Part shown: in pieces, positions 50,095 through 57,309 of the stretch
Position numbering within the stretch: position 1 is the stretch's first letter
Layout of the letters: every line of letters begins with the position of its first letter
IMG/VR virus record: IMGVR_UViG_3300041409_000066
Location: 89,912-153,911 of that record
Origin: a virus
Direction: 5' to 3' (one strand)
DNA length: 64,000 bases
Program-made: the position numbers and the translations under genes
The notes under the pieces: generated by a model
What the model was told of the DNA's origin: nothing
What the model saw: only the letters and a program-made list of their open reading frames with translations
The model's database searches: none

Positions 50095-50118
50095 TTCAGA
50101 ACGTGTGGGGCGGGTCGG

Positions 50119-51105
50119 TTAGACCTTCGTGATGGTGGCGATGCCACGCGGGTTGAGGATGGTCATGTTGACCATCTCATCGAAGACCCAGCCCTTCCAG
50201 AACGCCTCCACGAGGTGGTTCTCCTCCACGTCGAGGGAGTAGAGCACCGGGAAGACGCCGAGGAAGTTGGGCTCCGGCGTGAGGAAGATCTTGCCCTGCG
50301 GCACGATGATCGACCGCTGGATCTGGAACTCCCCGAAGGACGTGATCGTCTCGCCAGCGACCACGCGGTCCTTGAAGGCCCAGCCCGTCTGGTTGATGTC
50401 CCAGCGGTAGAAGTCGCGGAAGTCGAACGGGTTGACGAGGATCCGGGCGCTCTGGATCTCGTGCAGGTCCGTCATGGCGACCGCGCTGTAGAGGCTGCCC
50501 GGCGTGAAGTAGCCGCTGGCCTCGGTGATGTTGTGGTTCGGCGTGACCGTGTGGTCCGGGCGCGTGGCGTAGTCCGTGACGGCAGCCTGCAACAGCACGA
50601 GGAGACGCGAGTCCTCCTGCTTGAGGATGGCCTGCTTCGTCTCGTCCTGCGCCTGCTCGACCGCGTTGATGCGGAGGTAGAACAAGTCCTCCTTGCGGAT
50701 GGCCGGACGCGAGGCGATGCGGAAGAACCGCACCGGAACGCGCTTGCCCTCGAACGGGGTCACGCGGACCTCGCCCTCGGTGCCCGACATGATGTACGCC
50801 TGGCCGAGGTCGTCCCACACGTCGTACTCGACCGGCGTACCCGGCGTCACCGGGTCTTCGACCAGCACGTTGCGCACGATGCCCTGGTAGCGCAACTTCA
50901 ACTGGATCGGGCCGACCATGCCGACGCCGAGGCGCTTGATGCCGTTCACCTCGTCCGTGAGGATGAGGGCCATCTTGCGGACCTTCGCCTCGTGGGTGAG
51001 GCGCTGACCCTTCTCGCGACGATCCACGATCTGCTGCACGTAGTCGTCGGACTTCTTGGCAATACGTCCCCGCAGGCCACTGCCCGCGAGCGCCAACTGC
51101 GACAT
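50119..51105 (-). CDS. Major capsid protein, HK97-fold
   Basis: 328 residues. It begins MSQLALAGSGLRGRIAKKSD, then VQQIVDRREKGQRLTHEAKV. The long central region (KRLGVGMVGPIQLKLRYQGI, DVWDDLGQAYIMSGTEGEV) and the A-domain-like end (SIIVPQGKIFLTPEPNFLGV) fit the actinophage HK97-fold major capsid type. AGAAGGAGAACGAC precedes the ATG. A strong terminator follows, and the protease/scaffold ORF is two genes before it, as expected in a head module. Confidence 0.85.
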   Translation of the reverse strand: MSQLALAGSGLRGRIAKKSDDYVQQIVDRREKGQRLTHEAKVRKMALILTDEVNGIKRLGVGMVGPIQLKLRYQGIVRNVLVEDPVTPGTPVEYDVWDDLGQAYIMSGTEGEVRVTPFEGKRVPVRFFRIASRPAIRKEDLFYLRINAVEQAQDETKQAILKQEDSRLLVLLQAAVTDYATRPDHTVTPNHNITEASGYFTPGSLYSAVAMTDLHEIQSARILVNPFDFRDFYRWDINQTGWAFKDRVVAGETITSFGEFQIQRSIIVPQGKIFLTPEPNFLGVFPVLYSLDVEENHLVEAFWKGWVFDEMVNMTILNPRGIATITKV

Positions 51106-51150
51106 GTCGTTCTCCTTCTTGGCTCTCGAACTGATGGGGTGGGTGGGGGA

Positions 51151-51660
51151 CTACGGACGCGGGGTCAAGCCGCCAATGGTGATCTTGGTCGGGCTGTTGA
51201 CCTTGAGCAGTCGGGCGACCGGCTTGGCCGATGCACCCGAGGCGCCAGCGGGGACGAGCATCCCGCGAGTGGCGCCGGTCGTTCCGGCGTAGACGAGCGT
51301 CTCGGTGCCGTCTCCGGCCTCGGCCCACGTGGCAGCCGGGTCGAAGGCGGGGGCGAGGATCTCGAACTCGGCGTCGTCAGCGAGCACCCACACCGCGAAG
51401 GCGTTGATGCCAGCGTCGAGCACCTCGTCAATCCCGTCGCCGCCGACGTAGAGCGCGCCGAGGCCGTACGGGACACCCGTGCCGTTGATGAGCGTGACGT
51501 TCTCGCCCGCCGTCTTCATGAAGACCATGCCGGGGAACACAGCAACGCTGCGGTCCCACGCCGGGTCGAGGAAGACGGACTTCGGGGTGGTCTGGGACCA
51601 GCCGTACAGGGGGCGGATGGTCCGCTTGATGTACGCCTTGTTGAGCCGCGTGCGGAGCAT
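51151..51660 (-). CDS. Capsid accessory protein, probable decoration/stabiliser
   Basis: 169 residues, beta-rich (NVTLINGTGVPYGLGALYVG, EFEILAPAFDPAATWAEAGD), with a Pro-ended C-terminus. It lies between the protease/scaffold and the major capsid gene, where phage decoration or cement proteins are commonly found. A motif A copy begins 30 bases upstream and ATGGAGGTAGCC gives a good Shine-Dalgarno. Function inferred from position and composition. Confidence 0.62.
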   Translation of the reverse strand: MLRTRLNKAYIKRTIRPLYGWSQTTPKSVFLDPAWDRSVAVFPGMVFMKTAGENVTLINGTGVPYGLGALYVGGDGIDEVLDAGINAFAVWVLADDAEFEILAPAFDPAATWAEAGDGTETLVYAGTTGATRGMLVPAGASGASAKPVARLLKVNSPTKITIGGLTPRP

Positions 51661-51690
51661 CTGGCTACCTCCATGTCGGTGGGTCTGGCT

Positions 51691-51727
51691 CTCACCCCTT
51701 CACAGGAGATGTCTCGACTTGGACAGG
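51691..51727 (-). promoter_or_regulatory. Motif A copy after the protease/scaffold unit
   Basis: CTCACCCCTTCACAGG, 16 bases, ACAGG (plus-strand view). On the minus strand it lies beyond the hairpin of 51779-51807 and 30 bases before the 51151-51660 ATG, again a terminator followed by motif A. Confidence 0.72.
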
Positions 51728-51778
51728 AGACTCGGTGCCAAGGAAGTCCGTAGTGACTACCGATCCCGGACACGACGA

Positions 51779-51807
51779 AGCCCGCCACCGGGTCACGGTG
51801 ACGGGCT
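51779..51807 (-). terminator. Terminator after the protease/scaffold
   Basis: AGCCCGCCACCG (51779-51790) pairs with CGGTGACGGGCT (51796-51807): 11 of 12 pairs with one internal mismatch and a 5-base loop. It lies about 20 bases past the stop of 51829-54972 and upstream of the motif A at 51691. Confidence 0.6.
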
Positions 51808-51828
51808 CCGAAGCACCCCCTGGCGGGA

Positions 51829-52668
51829 CTAGTCGAACAGGTCGCTGTCTGTCGTGTCGTCAGCGACCGAGCCGCCTCCGGCCTGGGCTGCGAGCCCGGC
51901 CTCGGCGGACAGGGAGGGAACCGTGCGCTGGACGCCCTGGCTGGCCGCACGGGGCACGAGGCCACCGGGACGGCCCGCAGGACGGGCCTGCTGCTGTGCC
52001 GCGTTCTTGGTGACGACGGACAGCGTGGCGATCTCGTTCTCGATGACCGCCGGGATCATCGTCTCGTCCGACGCGATCTTCTCCGCGAGGCCCAACTCGT
52101 CCTCGTTGGAGAGCCCGGCCTGACGACGCAGACGGGCCAGCCGCAGCGAGGCCATTGTGCGCTCGGCGCGCTCCTCGCCCGACAGGGACGAGAGAGTCCA
52201 CGGGAACGCGACCTGCGGGTTCATCGGGTCACCGACGCGCACGTCCGTCTCGATCTTCGTCTCGTCCAGCGGGCGCTGCGTCTCGGTGCCCGCGACGGGC
52301 GCCTGCACGTTCTCCAAGACGTTGAACGGGGCGGTCGGCAGAGCCTCGCCCGGCACCAACGGCGTGGTCGTCGTGTCGGCGGCGAGGTTGTTCACCGAGC
52401 CCGGCGTCATGCCGGGGTTGAGCGGCGAGTCCATCGCGCTCGGGGTCGCGGCCTGCTCGGTCGTCTCGAACGCCGCCTCGGAGGGCGGGTCCGGGATCGG
52501 CTGGGCCGGGTTGTTGATGTCTGCCTCGACCTTGAGGGCCGCGACGTGCTGCGTCACTCCGGCGAGGCGGGCGATGAACTCCACCTGCGCTTCGAGGGTC
52601 GCGATGCGTGCGGCCTGGGCGTCGATGGTGCGCTGCTGGGCGGCAACTGCCGCGAGGGCGGGGCGCAT
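51829..52668 (-). CDS. Nested scaffold protein, in-frame start inside the protease gene
   Basis: 279 residues. ATG 52668 has AAGGAGCAGAGT directly upstream, a strong Shine-Dalgarno inside a coding region, and a motif A copy begins 51 bases earlier. The product starts MRPALAAVAAQQRTIDAQAA and continues as a heptad-like coiled coil, then a Pro-rich linker and an acidic end. This mirrors lambda C/Nu3, where the scaffold is the C-terminal part of the protease gene. Confidence 0.65.
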   Translation of the reverse strand: MRPALAAVAAQQRTIDAQAARIATLEAQVEFIARLAGVTQHVAALKVEADINNPAQPIPDPPSEAAFETTEQAATPSAMDSPLNPGMTPGSVNNLAADTTTTPLVPGEALPTAPFNVLENVQAPVAGTETQRPLDETKIETDVRVGDPMNPQVAFPWTLSSLSGEERAERTMASLRLARLRRQAGLSNEDELGLAEKIASDETMIPAVIENEIATLSVVTKNAAQQQARPAGRPGGLVPRAASQGVQRTVPSLSAEAGLAAQAGGGSVADDTTDSDLFD

Positions 52669-54972
52669 ACTCTGCTCCTTCTGCGTGCTGCCCTCGCGCC
52701 GGTTGACGCGAGAGTCGTTCCAACCCTTCACAGCAGATGCGGCGCGTCCGACAGGAACGGCCTCTCCCTGCTGGGGCTCTTGCTGTGCCGCGTCCTGGGC
52801 AGTGGTCAACAGACCCTCTGCGCAGTTGGGGCACACGTCGCCTTCGACAGCGCCGTCAGCGACCGGCGCGTCCGCGTCGGTCGGCGTGCTCTGGGGCGGC
52901 GAGGCTTGCGTCTCGAACCCGCAGTTCGGGCACATGAGGTCGGGCATGTTGCCGTCGTCGTCGGTCTGCTGGTCGTCCACCACCTGGCCGTCGTCCGCGA
53001 TGTCGCCGGGCTGCAACGGCTGCTGCTCGTCGGTGATCTTGTCCACCTGCTCCTGACCGGCATCGTCAGGATCAGCGACCTCGTTGGCGTTCATCGGGAT
53101 CTCGTCCGTGCCCGGCTGGCCCGAGCCAGGGATCACGTCGGGCATCCCGTCCTCGTTCGGGTCCGTCTCCTGGCCCTCCGCGATGTCCTTGCGCAGGTCC
53201 ATCGACTTGGCCGTGTCGAGGTCGGGGTCTTGGAACATCTTCGGCGGCGCGACGAAGCCGCAGACCTGGCACTCGTTGCCGTCGTACGCATCGGCCTCGC
53301 CGCAGACCGGGCACTCCTCGTCGCGCAGGGTGTCCACGTCGGCGGGGGCCATCGTCTCGCCGTACGCCAACTTGCTCGCGGTGTGGAAGTGGCTGTCGTC
53401 CATGAAGTGGCCGGGCTCGCCGCCGTTGTAGTCCGGGTGGTCGTTGGTGATCCCGTGGCCGTGCTCCCAGTCGTGCAGCCGCCGGATCTCGTGGTGGTGC
53501 AGCGGACGGTCGAGGTCGTCGGCCTCGTCCAGCGCCGGGTGGTCCTCGTCCTCGGAGTTGCGCCACAGGTGGCCGTCTGTCGTCTCGTACCCGTGGTGCA
53601 GCATGTGCGCCATCAGGTCGTCGGGGTCCGACAGGTTGACCGTCCGGCGCTCGTTGTGGTCGTGCATCTCGCCGTGCATCCGACCGGCGTCCGAGGCGGA
53701 CTGCATCACCTCGACCGTCTCCGGGGACAACTTGATCTTCGAGTGCGAGTGCGGCCCCTCGTCATCGGACTGCAAGTCGGTGTGGTCGCCGTGCGCGACG
53801 TAGGGGTTGAGCGAGGCGAGGCTCGACAGTCGGGACGGACCACGACCTTGCTGCTCAAGCATCTGCCGGTCGAGGTGGTCGTGCGGGATGGCCGAGTTCA
53901 CATGGTCCTCGAACGATCCCTGTGCGTCCGGGTGCGGCTCGAAGACGTGCTCGTAGAACGCCCGCTTGTCGCCCACCTCGCCCTTCGGTGGCTCCTTGCC
54001 ATCCCAGGTCAGGTTGGCCTCCGGGTCGTCCCACCGGACCATCACGCGGTGGCTCTTGCCGGGGGTGTCGCTCGGGTGGACGGAGTGGATCGTCGCGCCC
54101 TCACCGTGGTGGTCGATCACCCGGTCGCCGGGCTTGAACTTCGGCGGCTTCATCTCATCGTGATCCGGCTTACCGGGGCACGGCATGTTGGCGCGAGCGT
54201 CGTCACCCTGCGACATCAGGGCATCGCACTTGGGGCAATACCGACCGTCGAAGTCATCCTGCCACTCGTGACTCTCGCTGGCGGTCTTGCTTGCCGTCGA
54301 GGCCAGACCGCTGTGGTCGTCCACGCCGAGGAAGAACGCGGTCGGGTCAGCGGGCTCCTCGACCAGCAGGCTGTTCTCGAAGAACTTGAGGCCGTGGCAG
54401 ATCTCGCGCACGAGGATGCCCTCGCGCCGCCCGGAGGCGGTCGTGCGGTAGATCCGCTGGCCCTTCATCTTCGGGATGTGGGCGCAGTATTCGAGCGGCG
54501 TGGTGGCCTTGTTGTTGCAGACCGAGCAGACGCTGAACGCCACGTCGGTGCCCATCGAGGTCCGGTCGATGTGCCCGGCCAGGATCGCCTTCGCCAGGCG
54601 CGGGAAGCGGACGGCATCGACCTCCATGAGCACCTCGGCCCAGGTGTCGGGGGTGCCGTCCGGGTTCTTGTCCTCGTGCAGGGCCGCGTCGATGATGACG
54701 CCGCGAGCACGGCGGTGGTTGTCGTTGTTGTGGTTGACGAAGACCGGCTTGCCGACGAAGGAGCGGTACGCCTCCTTGATCTCGCTGGCCGGGAACTCGT
54801 CGTAGTTGTCGTTGCACCGGGAGGAGATCGCCCGGCTGCGGACGTACAGGTAGCCAGGGCGCGGCTCGTAGGTGAAGTTGTGGCGGTGCGCGTACCGCTG
54901 CAAGCCGAGCGGGTCGTTGACCGGCGCCAGCGTGGCTTCCAGCACCTCGAACGAGGCGAACTTGCGCAGCAT
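51829..54972 (-). CDS. Prohead protease with fused His-rich/zinc-ribbon and scaffold regions
   Basis: 1047 residues. Residues 1-230 look like a capsid maturation serine protease: SFEVLEATLAPVNDPLGLQR, then GKPVFVNHNNDN (candidate His) and HIDRTSMGTDV (candidate Ser). Residues 240-250 are a C-x2-C (YCPKCDALM). Residues about 400-540 are exceptionally His-rich (LHHHEIRRLHDWEHGHG). Residues 550-725 hold at least three CPxC ribbons. The last 279 residues are a coiled-coil scaffold that can also be made alone from ATG 52668. The ATG at 54972 is 17 bases from a motif A copy. Confidence 0.75.
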   Translation of the reverse strand: MLRKFASFEVLEATLAPVNDPLGLQRYAHRHNFTYEPRPGYLYVRSRAISSRCNDNYDEFPASEIKEAYRSFVGKPVFVNHNNDNHRRARGVIIDAALHEDKNPDGTPDTWAEVLMEVDAVRFPRLAKAILAGHIDRTSMGTDVAFSVCSVCNNKATTPLEYCAHIPKMKGQRIYRTTASGRREGILVREICHGLKFFENSLLVEEPADPTAFFLGVDDHSGLASTASKTASESHEWQDDFDGRYCPKCDALMSQGDDARANMPCPGKPDHDEMKPPKFKPGDRVIDHHGEGATIHSVHPSDTPGKSHRVMVRWDDPEANLTWDGKEPPKGEVGDKRAFYEHVFEPHPDAQGSFEDHVNSAIPHDHLDRQMLEQQGRGPSRLSSLASLNPYVAHGDHTDLQSDDEGPHSHSKIKLSPETVEVMQSASDAGRMHGEMHDHNERRTVNLSDPDDLMAHMLHHGYETTDGHLWRNSEDEDHPALDEADDLDRPLHHHEIRRLHDWEHGHGITNDHPDYNGGEPGHFMDDSHFHTASKLAYGETMAPADVDTLRDEECPVCGEADAYDGNECQVCGFVAPPKMFQDPDLDTAKSMDLRKDIAEGQETDPNEDGMPDVIPGSGQPGTDEIPMNANEVADPDDAGQEQVDKITDEQQPLQPGDIADDGQVVDDQQTDDDGNMPDLMCPNCGFETQASPPQSTPTDADAPVADGAVEGDVCPNCAEGLLTTAQDAAQQEPQQGEAVPVGRAASAVKGWNDSRVNRREGSTQKEQSMRPALAAVAAQQRTIDAQAARIATLEAQVEFIARLAGVTQHVAALKVEADINNPAQPIPDPPSEAAFETTEQAATPSAMDSPLNPGMTPGSVNNLAADTTTTPLVPGEALPTAPFNVLENVQAPVAGTETQRPLDETKIETDVRVGDPMNPQVAFPWTLSSLSGEERAERTMASLRLARLRRQAGLSNEDELGLAEKIASDETMIPAVIENEIATLSVVTKNAAQQQARPAGRPGGLVPRAASQGVQRTVPSLSAEAGLAAQAGGGSVADDTTDSDLFD
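52719..52755 (-). promoter_or_regulatory. Degenerate motif A copy inside the protease gene
   Basis: TCCAACCCTTCACAGC, 16 bases, ACAGG (plus-strand view); the 16-base gap is exact and 11 of 16 bases of the proximal block match. It lies 51 bases before the nested scaffold's ATG, inside the protease coding sequence, so conservation here must be compatible with two uses of the same DNA. Confidence 0.55.
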
Positions 54973-54989
54973 GAGTCTCCTCCGGGTGT

Positions 54990-55026
54990 CTCACCCCTTC
55001 ACAGGGCTCGCACTGTCCCAGACAGG
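54990..55026 (-). promoter_or_regulatory. Motif A copy at the protease unit
   Basis: CTCACCCCTTCACAGG, 16 bases, ACAGG (plus-strand view), 17 bases before the protease ATG. On the minus strand the terminator at 55032-55062 ends 5 bases before it. Confidence 0.73.
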
Positions 55027-55031
55027 ACGAA

Positions 55032-55062
55032 GGCCCGGCTCCCCCGCGAGGAGGACCGGGCC
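55032..55062 (-). terminator. GC hairpin directly before a motif A copy
   Basis: GGCCCGG (55032-55038) pairs with CCGGGCC (55056-55062), with CTCC/GGAG pairing inside. Between it and the 55163 gene about 100 bases (55063-55162) hold no convincing gene. Confidence 0.58.
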
Positions 55063-55162
55063 ACCGCCTGCCCTGGGTCGGGCTTGTCAGAGTCACCATC
55101 CCAGGATCCAGCGGACGCAGTGGCGAAACCTGCCCGCTGGGAGATGCCATCGTAACGGGCGT

Positions 55163-55381
55163 TCAGCGCCTCCGTCGAGGCTCCCTGGCGAAGTCGCGGG
55201 TGATGTCCACGCGGTAGCCGTCCTGCTCCACGAGGATGACCTTCTCGTCGGGCGTCCGGGTGCGGCGCACGTAGTCCTTGGCGTAGTCGAGGTCGCAGGT
55301 GCCGCCGAGCACCGGCACGCGGTCCCGGTGGACCTCGTAGCGGTCGTCGGCCAACTCGGTGAGGGTGATCTCGTGGGCCAT
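55163..55381 (-). CDS. Small hypothetical protein
   Basis: 72 residues from ATG 55381; an upstream GTG at 55399 is possible but abuts the terminator hairpin. MAHEITLTELADDRYEVHRD, then strands with basic residues, ending in an Arg-rich tail (DFAREPRRRR). It sits alone between two terminators, with no motif A copy seen. Function unknown. Confidence 0.55.
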   Translation of the reverse strand: MAHEITLTELADDRYEVHRDRVPVLGGTCDLDYAKDYVRRTRTPDEKVILVEQDGYRVDITRDFAREPRRRR

Positions 55382-55400
55382 GCCAGGATGCTGACACACC

Positions 55401-55441
55401 AGAAGGCCCGGACCCCCGTGGTAGTGGGGACCGGGCCTTCT
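55401..55441 (-). terminator. Strong symmetric terminator hairpin
   Basis: AGAAGGCCCGG (55401-55411) pairs perfectly with CCGGGCCTTCT (55431-55441), with CCCC/GGGG pairing inside: about 15 base pairs in all. It closes the 55448-56184 unit. Because the arms are nearly symmetric it could act in both directions. Confidence 0.7.
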
Positions 55442-55447
55442 CGGTGC

Positions 55448-55567
55448 CTAGCGGTCGATCTGGGAGCGCCACTCCCGCTTCTCGCGGCTGCGGTAGACGC
55501 GGCTCTTGCAGGGCTCCCCGCAGCAGCCCCACGAGCAGGAGCGGCGGGCTCGCTTCGAGCGGAGCAT
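55448..55567 (-). CDS. 39-residue Cys/Arg-rich mini-gene
   Basis: MLRSKRARRSCSWGCCGEPC then KSRVYRSREKREWRSQIDR. Four cysteines (C-x3-CC-x3-C) with many arginines suggest a small metal-binding nucleic-acid protein. TGATG coupling to 55567-56184 and the terminator 7 bases after it mark it as the last gene of that unit. Confidence 0.6.
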   Translation of the reverse strand: MLRSKRARRSCSWGCCGEPCKSRVYRSREKREWRSQIDR

Positions 55568-56184
55568 CAGAACCCCTTCTTGGCGCACTCGGGGCCGAGG
55601 CCGTCGTGGACGGAGGTCGGCACGGTGAGGGTGCGGTGGCAGCGGAAGCACTTGGCCGCGAGCAGGATCTCCTCGCGGTCGATCTTGGCCTGGGTGTCGG
55701 TGAGGATCGCGTTCACGTCGGCCACGAGGTCGGTCTTGCTGGCGTGCCTGGCCCAGATCTTGAACGAGCCCGCCTTCGTGATCTCCCCGACGCTCTGGTA
55801 GTCCTTCTCGTTGTCCGGGCCGACGAGGTAGCCGACGATCTGAACGCCCGGCTTGAACGCGGCGTCCTTGTCCTGCACGCGGATGCGGATGGTCTGGTGG
55901 CCCTCGTCCTTGACCAGCGTGTAGATGCCGTCGAAGACCGGGCTCGGCGCGCTGCCCGTGGTGATGACGGTGACCGTCTCGGTGACGACCGGGGCGACCT
56001 CGGGGCAGGGCTTGATGTGCTTGACCTCCCACTTGCCGGTCGCGTCGTTCTTGGTGAGCGTCCCGGCCTCGGCCTCGACGCGGACGCCGCAGTCCACACA
56101 CGGGGCGGCGTACTTGTTCTTGCGGACCGGCGGGACGAAGTTGGGCTTCGTCTCCGTGGCGGTGGAGTCGAGGAACCGGGCCAT
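55567..56184 (-). CDS. Protein with C-terminal DUF6011-type zinc site
   Basis: 205 residues from ATG 56184 (AAGGAG 7 bases upstream). CVDCGVRVEAEAG near residue 30 is a first CxxC site. The C-terminal CFRCHRTLTVPTSVHDGLGP then EC matches the short zinc-binding motif used by DUF6011-like actinophage proteins (CxxC...LGPxC). The middle (IRIRVQDKDAAFKPGVQIVG) is beta-rich. A motif B copy lies 47 bases upstream. A DNA- or RNA-binding role is plausible. Confidence 0.62.
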   Translation of the reverse strand: MARFLDSTATETKPNFVPPVRKNKYAAPCVDCGVRVEAEAGTLTKNDATGKWEVKHIKPCPEVAPVVTETVTVITTGSAPSPVFDGIYTLVKDEGHQTIRIRVQDKDAAFKPGVQIVGYLVGPDNEKDYQSVGEITKAGSFKIWARHASKTDLVADVNAILTDTQAKIDREEILLAAKCFRCHRTLTVPTSVHDGLGPECAKKGF

Positions 56185-56230
56185 GTCGTGCTCCTTCAAG
56201 GGCTGGTAGTGGTGCTCTGACACGCAGAGC

Positions 56231-56254
56231 GTACTACCGAACATCCTTGGAGTG
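56231..56254 (-). promoter_or_regulatory. Motif B copy at the DUF6011-type gene
   Basis: Minus strand CACTCCAAGGATGTTCGG then TAGTAC, matching the inverted 5913 copy at 22 of 24 positions. TTGCAC precedes TAGTAC by 15 bases, the same spacing as at 2324. It overlaps the end of the DUF1003-like gene. Its presence in the late region, far from the other copies, suggests coordinated control of the 55567 gene with the non-structural genes. Confidence 0.5.
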
Positions 56255-56257
56255 CAA

Positions 56258-56620
56258 CTACGCCTTCTTGAGCGCCTTCTCGATCCGGGTCAACTGCTTC
56301 TCGATGCGCTGGCCGGACTCGGCAGCGATGGCGTCGTTCTTGAGGTCGGCGTCGATCTCGCGGCGCTGCATCTCGGTCTGCAACCGCTGCTGCACGAGCA
56401 CGAAGATCGTCAGCAGGATGGCCTCGACCGACAGCACCAGGGTCAGGAAGGAGAACGGGAAGGGCTCTACTCCCGCCAGAGCCCAGCCCACGACCAGCAC
56501 CACGTTGACGAGCCCGAACTCGACCGTCGCGCACTTCGACGCGATCCAAGCAGCAGCCCGATCCTTCTTCGGCGGCGGCGGATGGCGGACCTCCTCGGGG
56601 TGGACGACCTCCTCGACCAT
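56258..56620 (-). CDS. DUF1003-like two-helix membrane protein
   Basis: 120 residues from ATG 56620 (TGATG with the receiver-protein stop). DRAAAWIASKCATVEFGLVN with FSFLTLVLSVEAILLTIFVL matches the DUF1003 family: two membrane helices, then a basic helical tail (QQRLQTEMQRREIDADLKND). DUF1003 proteins are found widely in bacteria with no settled function. Last gene of the seven-gene membrane unit. Confidence 0.72.
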   Translation of the reverse strand: MVEEVVHPEEVRHPPPPKKDRAAAWIASKCATVEFGLVNVVLVVGWALAGVEPFPFSFLTLVLSVEAILLTIFVLVQQRLQTEMQRREIDADLKNDAIAAESGQRIEKQLTRIEKALKKA

Positions 56621-57309
56621 CAGCCCTCCAACGCCTCGTGGATCAGGCGGCACAGGGCGTCAGGGTCGAACGGCTTGCGGATGTAGACGACGTTGGCCGG
56701 GAGGTCACGCGGGGTGTTGTCGAGAGCCGAGCAGACGATGACGGTGCAGTCCGGGCGTACCTCGCGGTAGGCCCGGATCACGTCGGCCCCGGTGCCATCT
56801 TCGAGGCGCCAGTCGGTGACGAGCACGTCCTCGTCGGGGTGGATCGGCAACAGGTCGGAGAGCCCAGCAGCGACTCGGACGCGCATCCCCTCGAAGGTCA
56901 GCAGCATCTCGGCCATCTTGCGCAGTTCCTCGTTGTCGTCCACGAACAGCACCGAGCCGAGAGGGTGGCCGCTGTTCACCCGAGCCTCGACCAACTGGGC
57001 CGCAGCCCGGTCGCGGGCCTGCTCGACCTCGGTGGGCGGTGGGAGCCGCTTGAGGCACGTCTCGTCGCGGGGGCAGGTCGCACAGCGGTCGCTGGACCTG
57101 CGCCCTGGGTTGCACAGGCGCTTGACCTCCGCGATGCCCTCGGCCTTGTCCACCCGCCGCTGCGGCTCCGGCTTGGGCTCCTTCTTCTTGGGCTTGGCGT
57201 AGCGGTAGGCCCACCAGAACGACCAGAGAGCAACGACGCCCATGACGGTCTGCCCGAGCGCGACGGCGTTCGGGCTATCGGGGAACAAGGGGTCGAGCGC
57301 CTCAAGCAC
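56620..57309 (-). CDS. Membrane-anchored response-regulator receiver protein
   Basis: 229 residues from GTG 57309 (overlaps the preceding TGA). Residues 17-37 form one membrane helix, then a Lys/Pro-rich stretch. Residues 66-85 have four cysteines spaced C-x9-C-x2-C-x5-C, with CATCPRDETCL resembling the CxxCPxxxxCL part of WhiB-like Fe-S sites. Residues 117-229 are a CheY-type receiver with every catalytic residue: D124/D125, phosphoacceptor D166, S194 and K212. No DNA-binding or output domain follows. Phage receiver domains are rare, and membrane attachment is unusual. The partner kinase is probably a host protein. Confidence 0.82.
   Translation of the reverse strand: MLEALDPLFPDSPNAVALGQTVMGVVALWSFWWAYRYAKPKKKEPKPEPQRRVDKAEGIAEVKRLCNPGRRSSDRCATCPRDETCLKRLPPPTEVEQARDRAAAQLVEARVNSGHPLGSVLFVDDNEELRKMAEMLLTFEGMRVRVAAGLSDLLPIHPDEDVLVTDWRLEDGTGADVIRAYREVRPDCTVIVCSALDNTPRDLPANVVYIRKPFDPDALCRLIHEALEG

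Noticed and set aside
54999-55532. Leftward frame through 54999-55532
   Set aside because: It crosses two terminator hairpins and a motif A copy, lies in another frame from 55163-55381, and has Arg/Gly/Pro-rich composition typical of a shadow frame.
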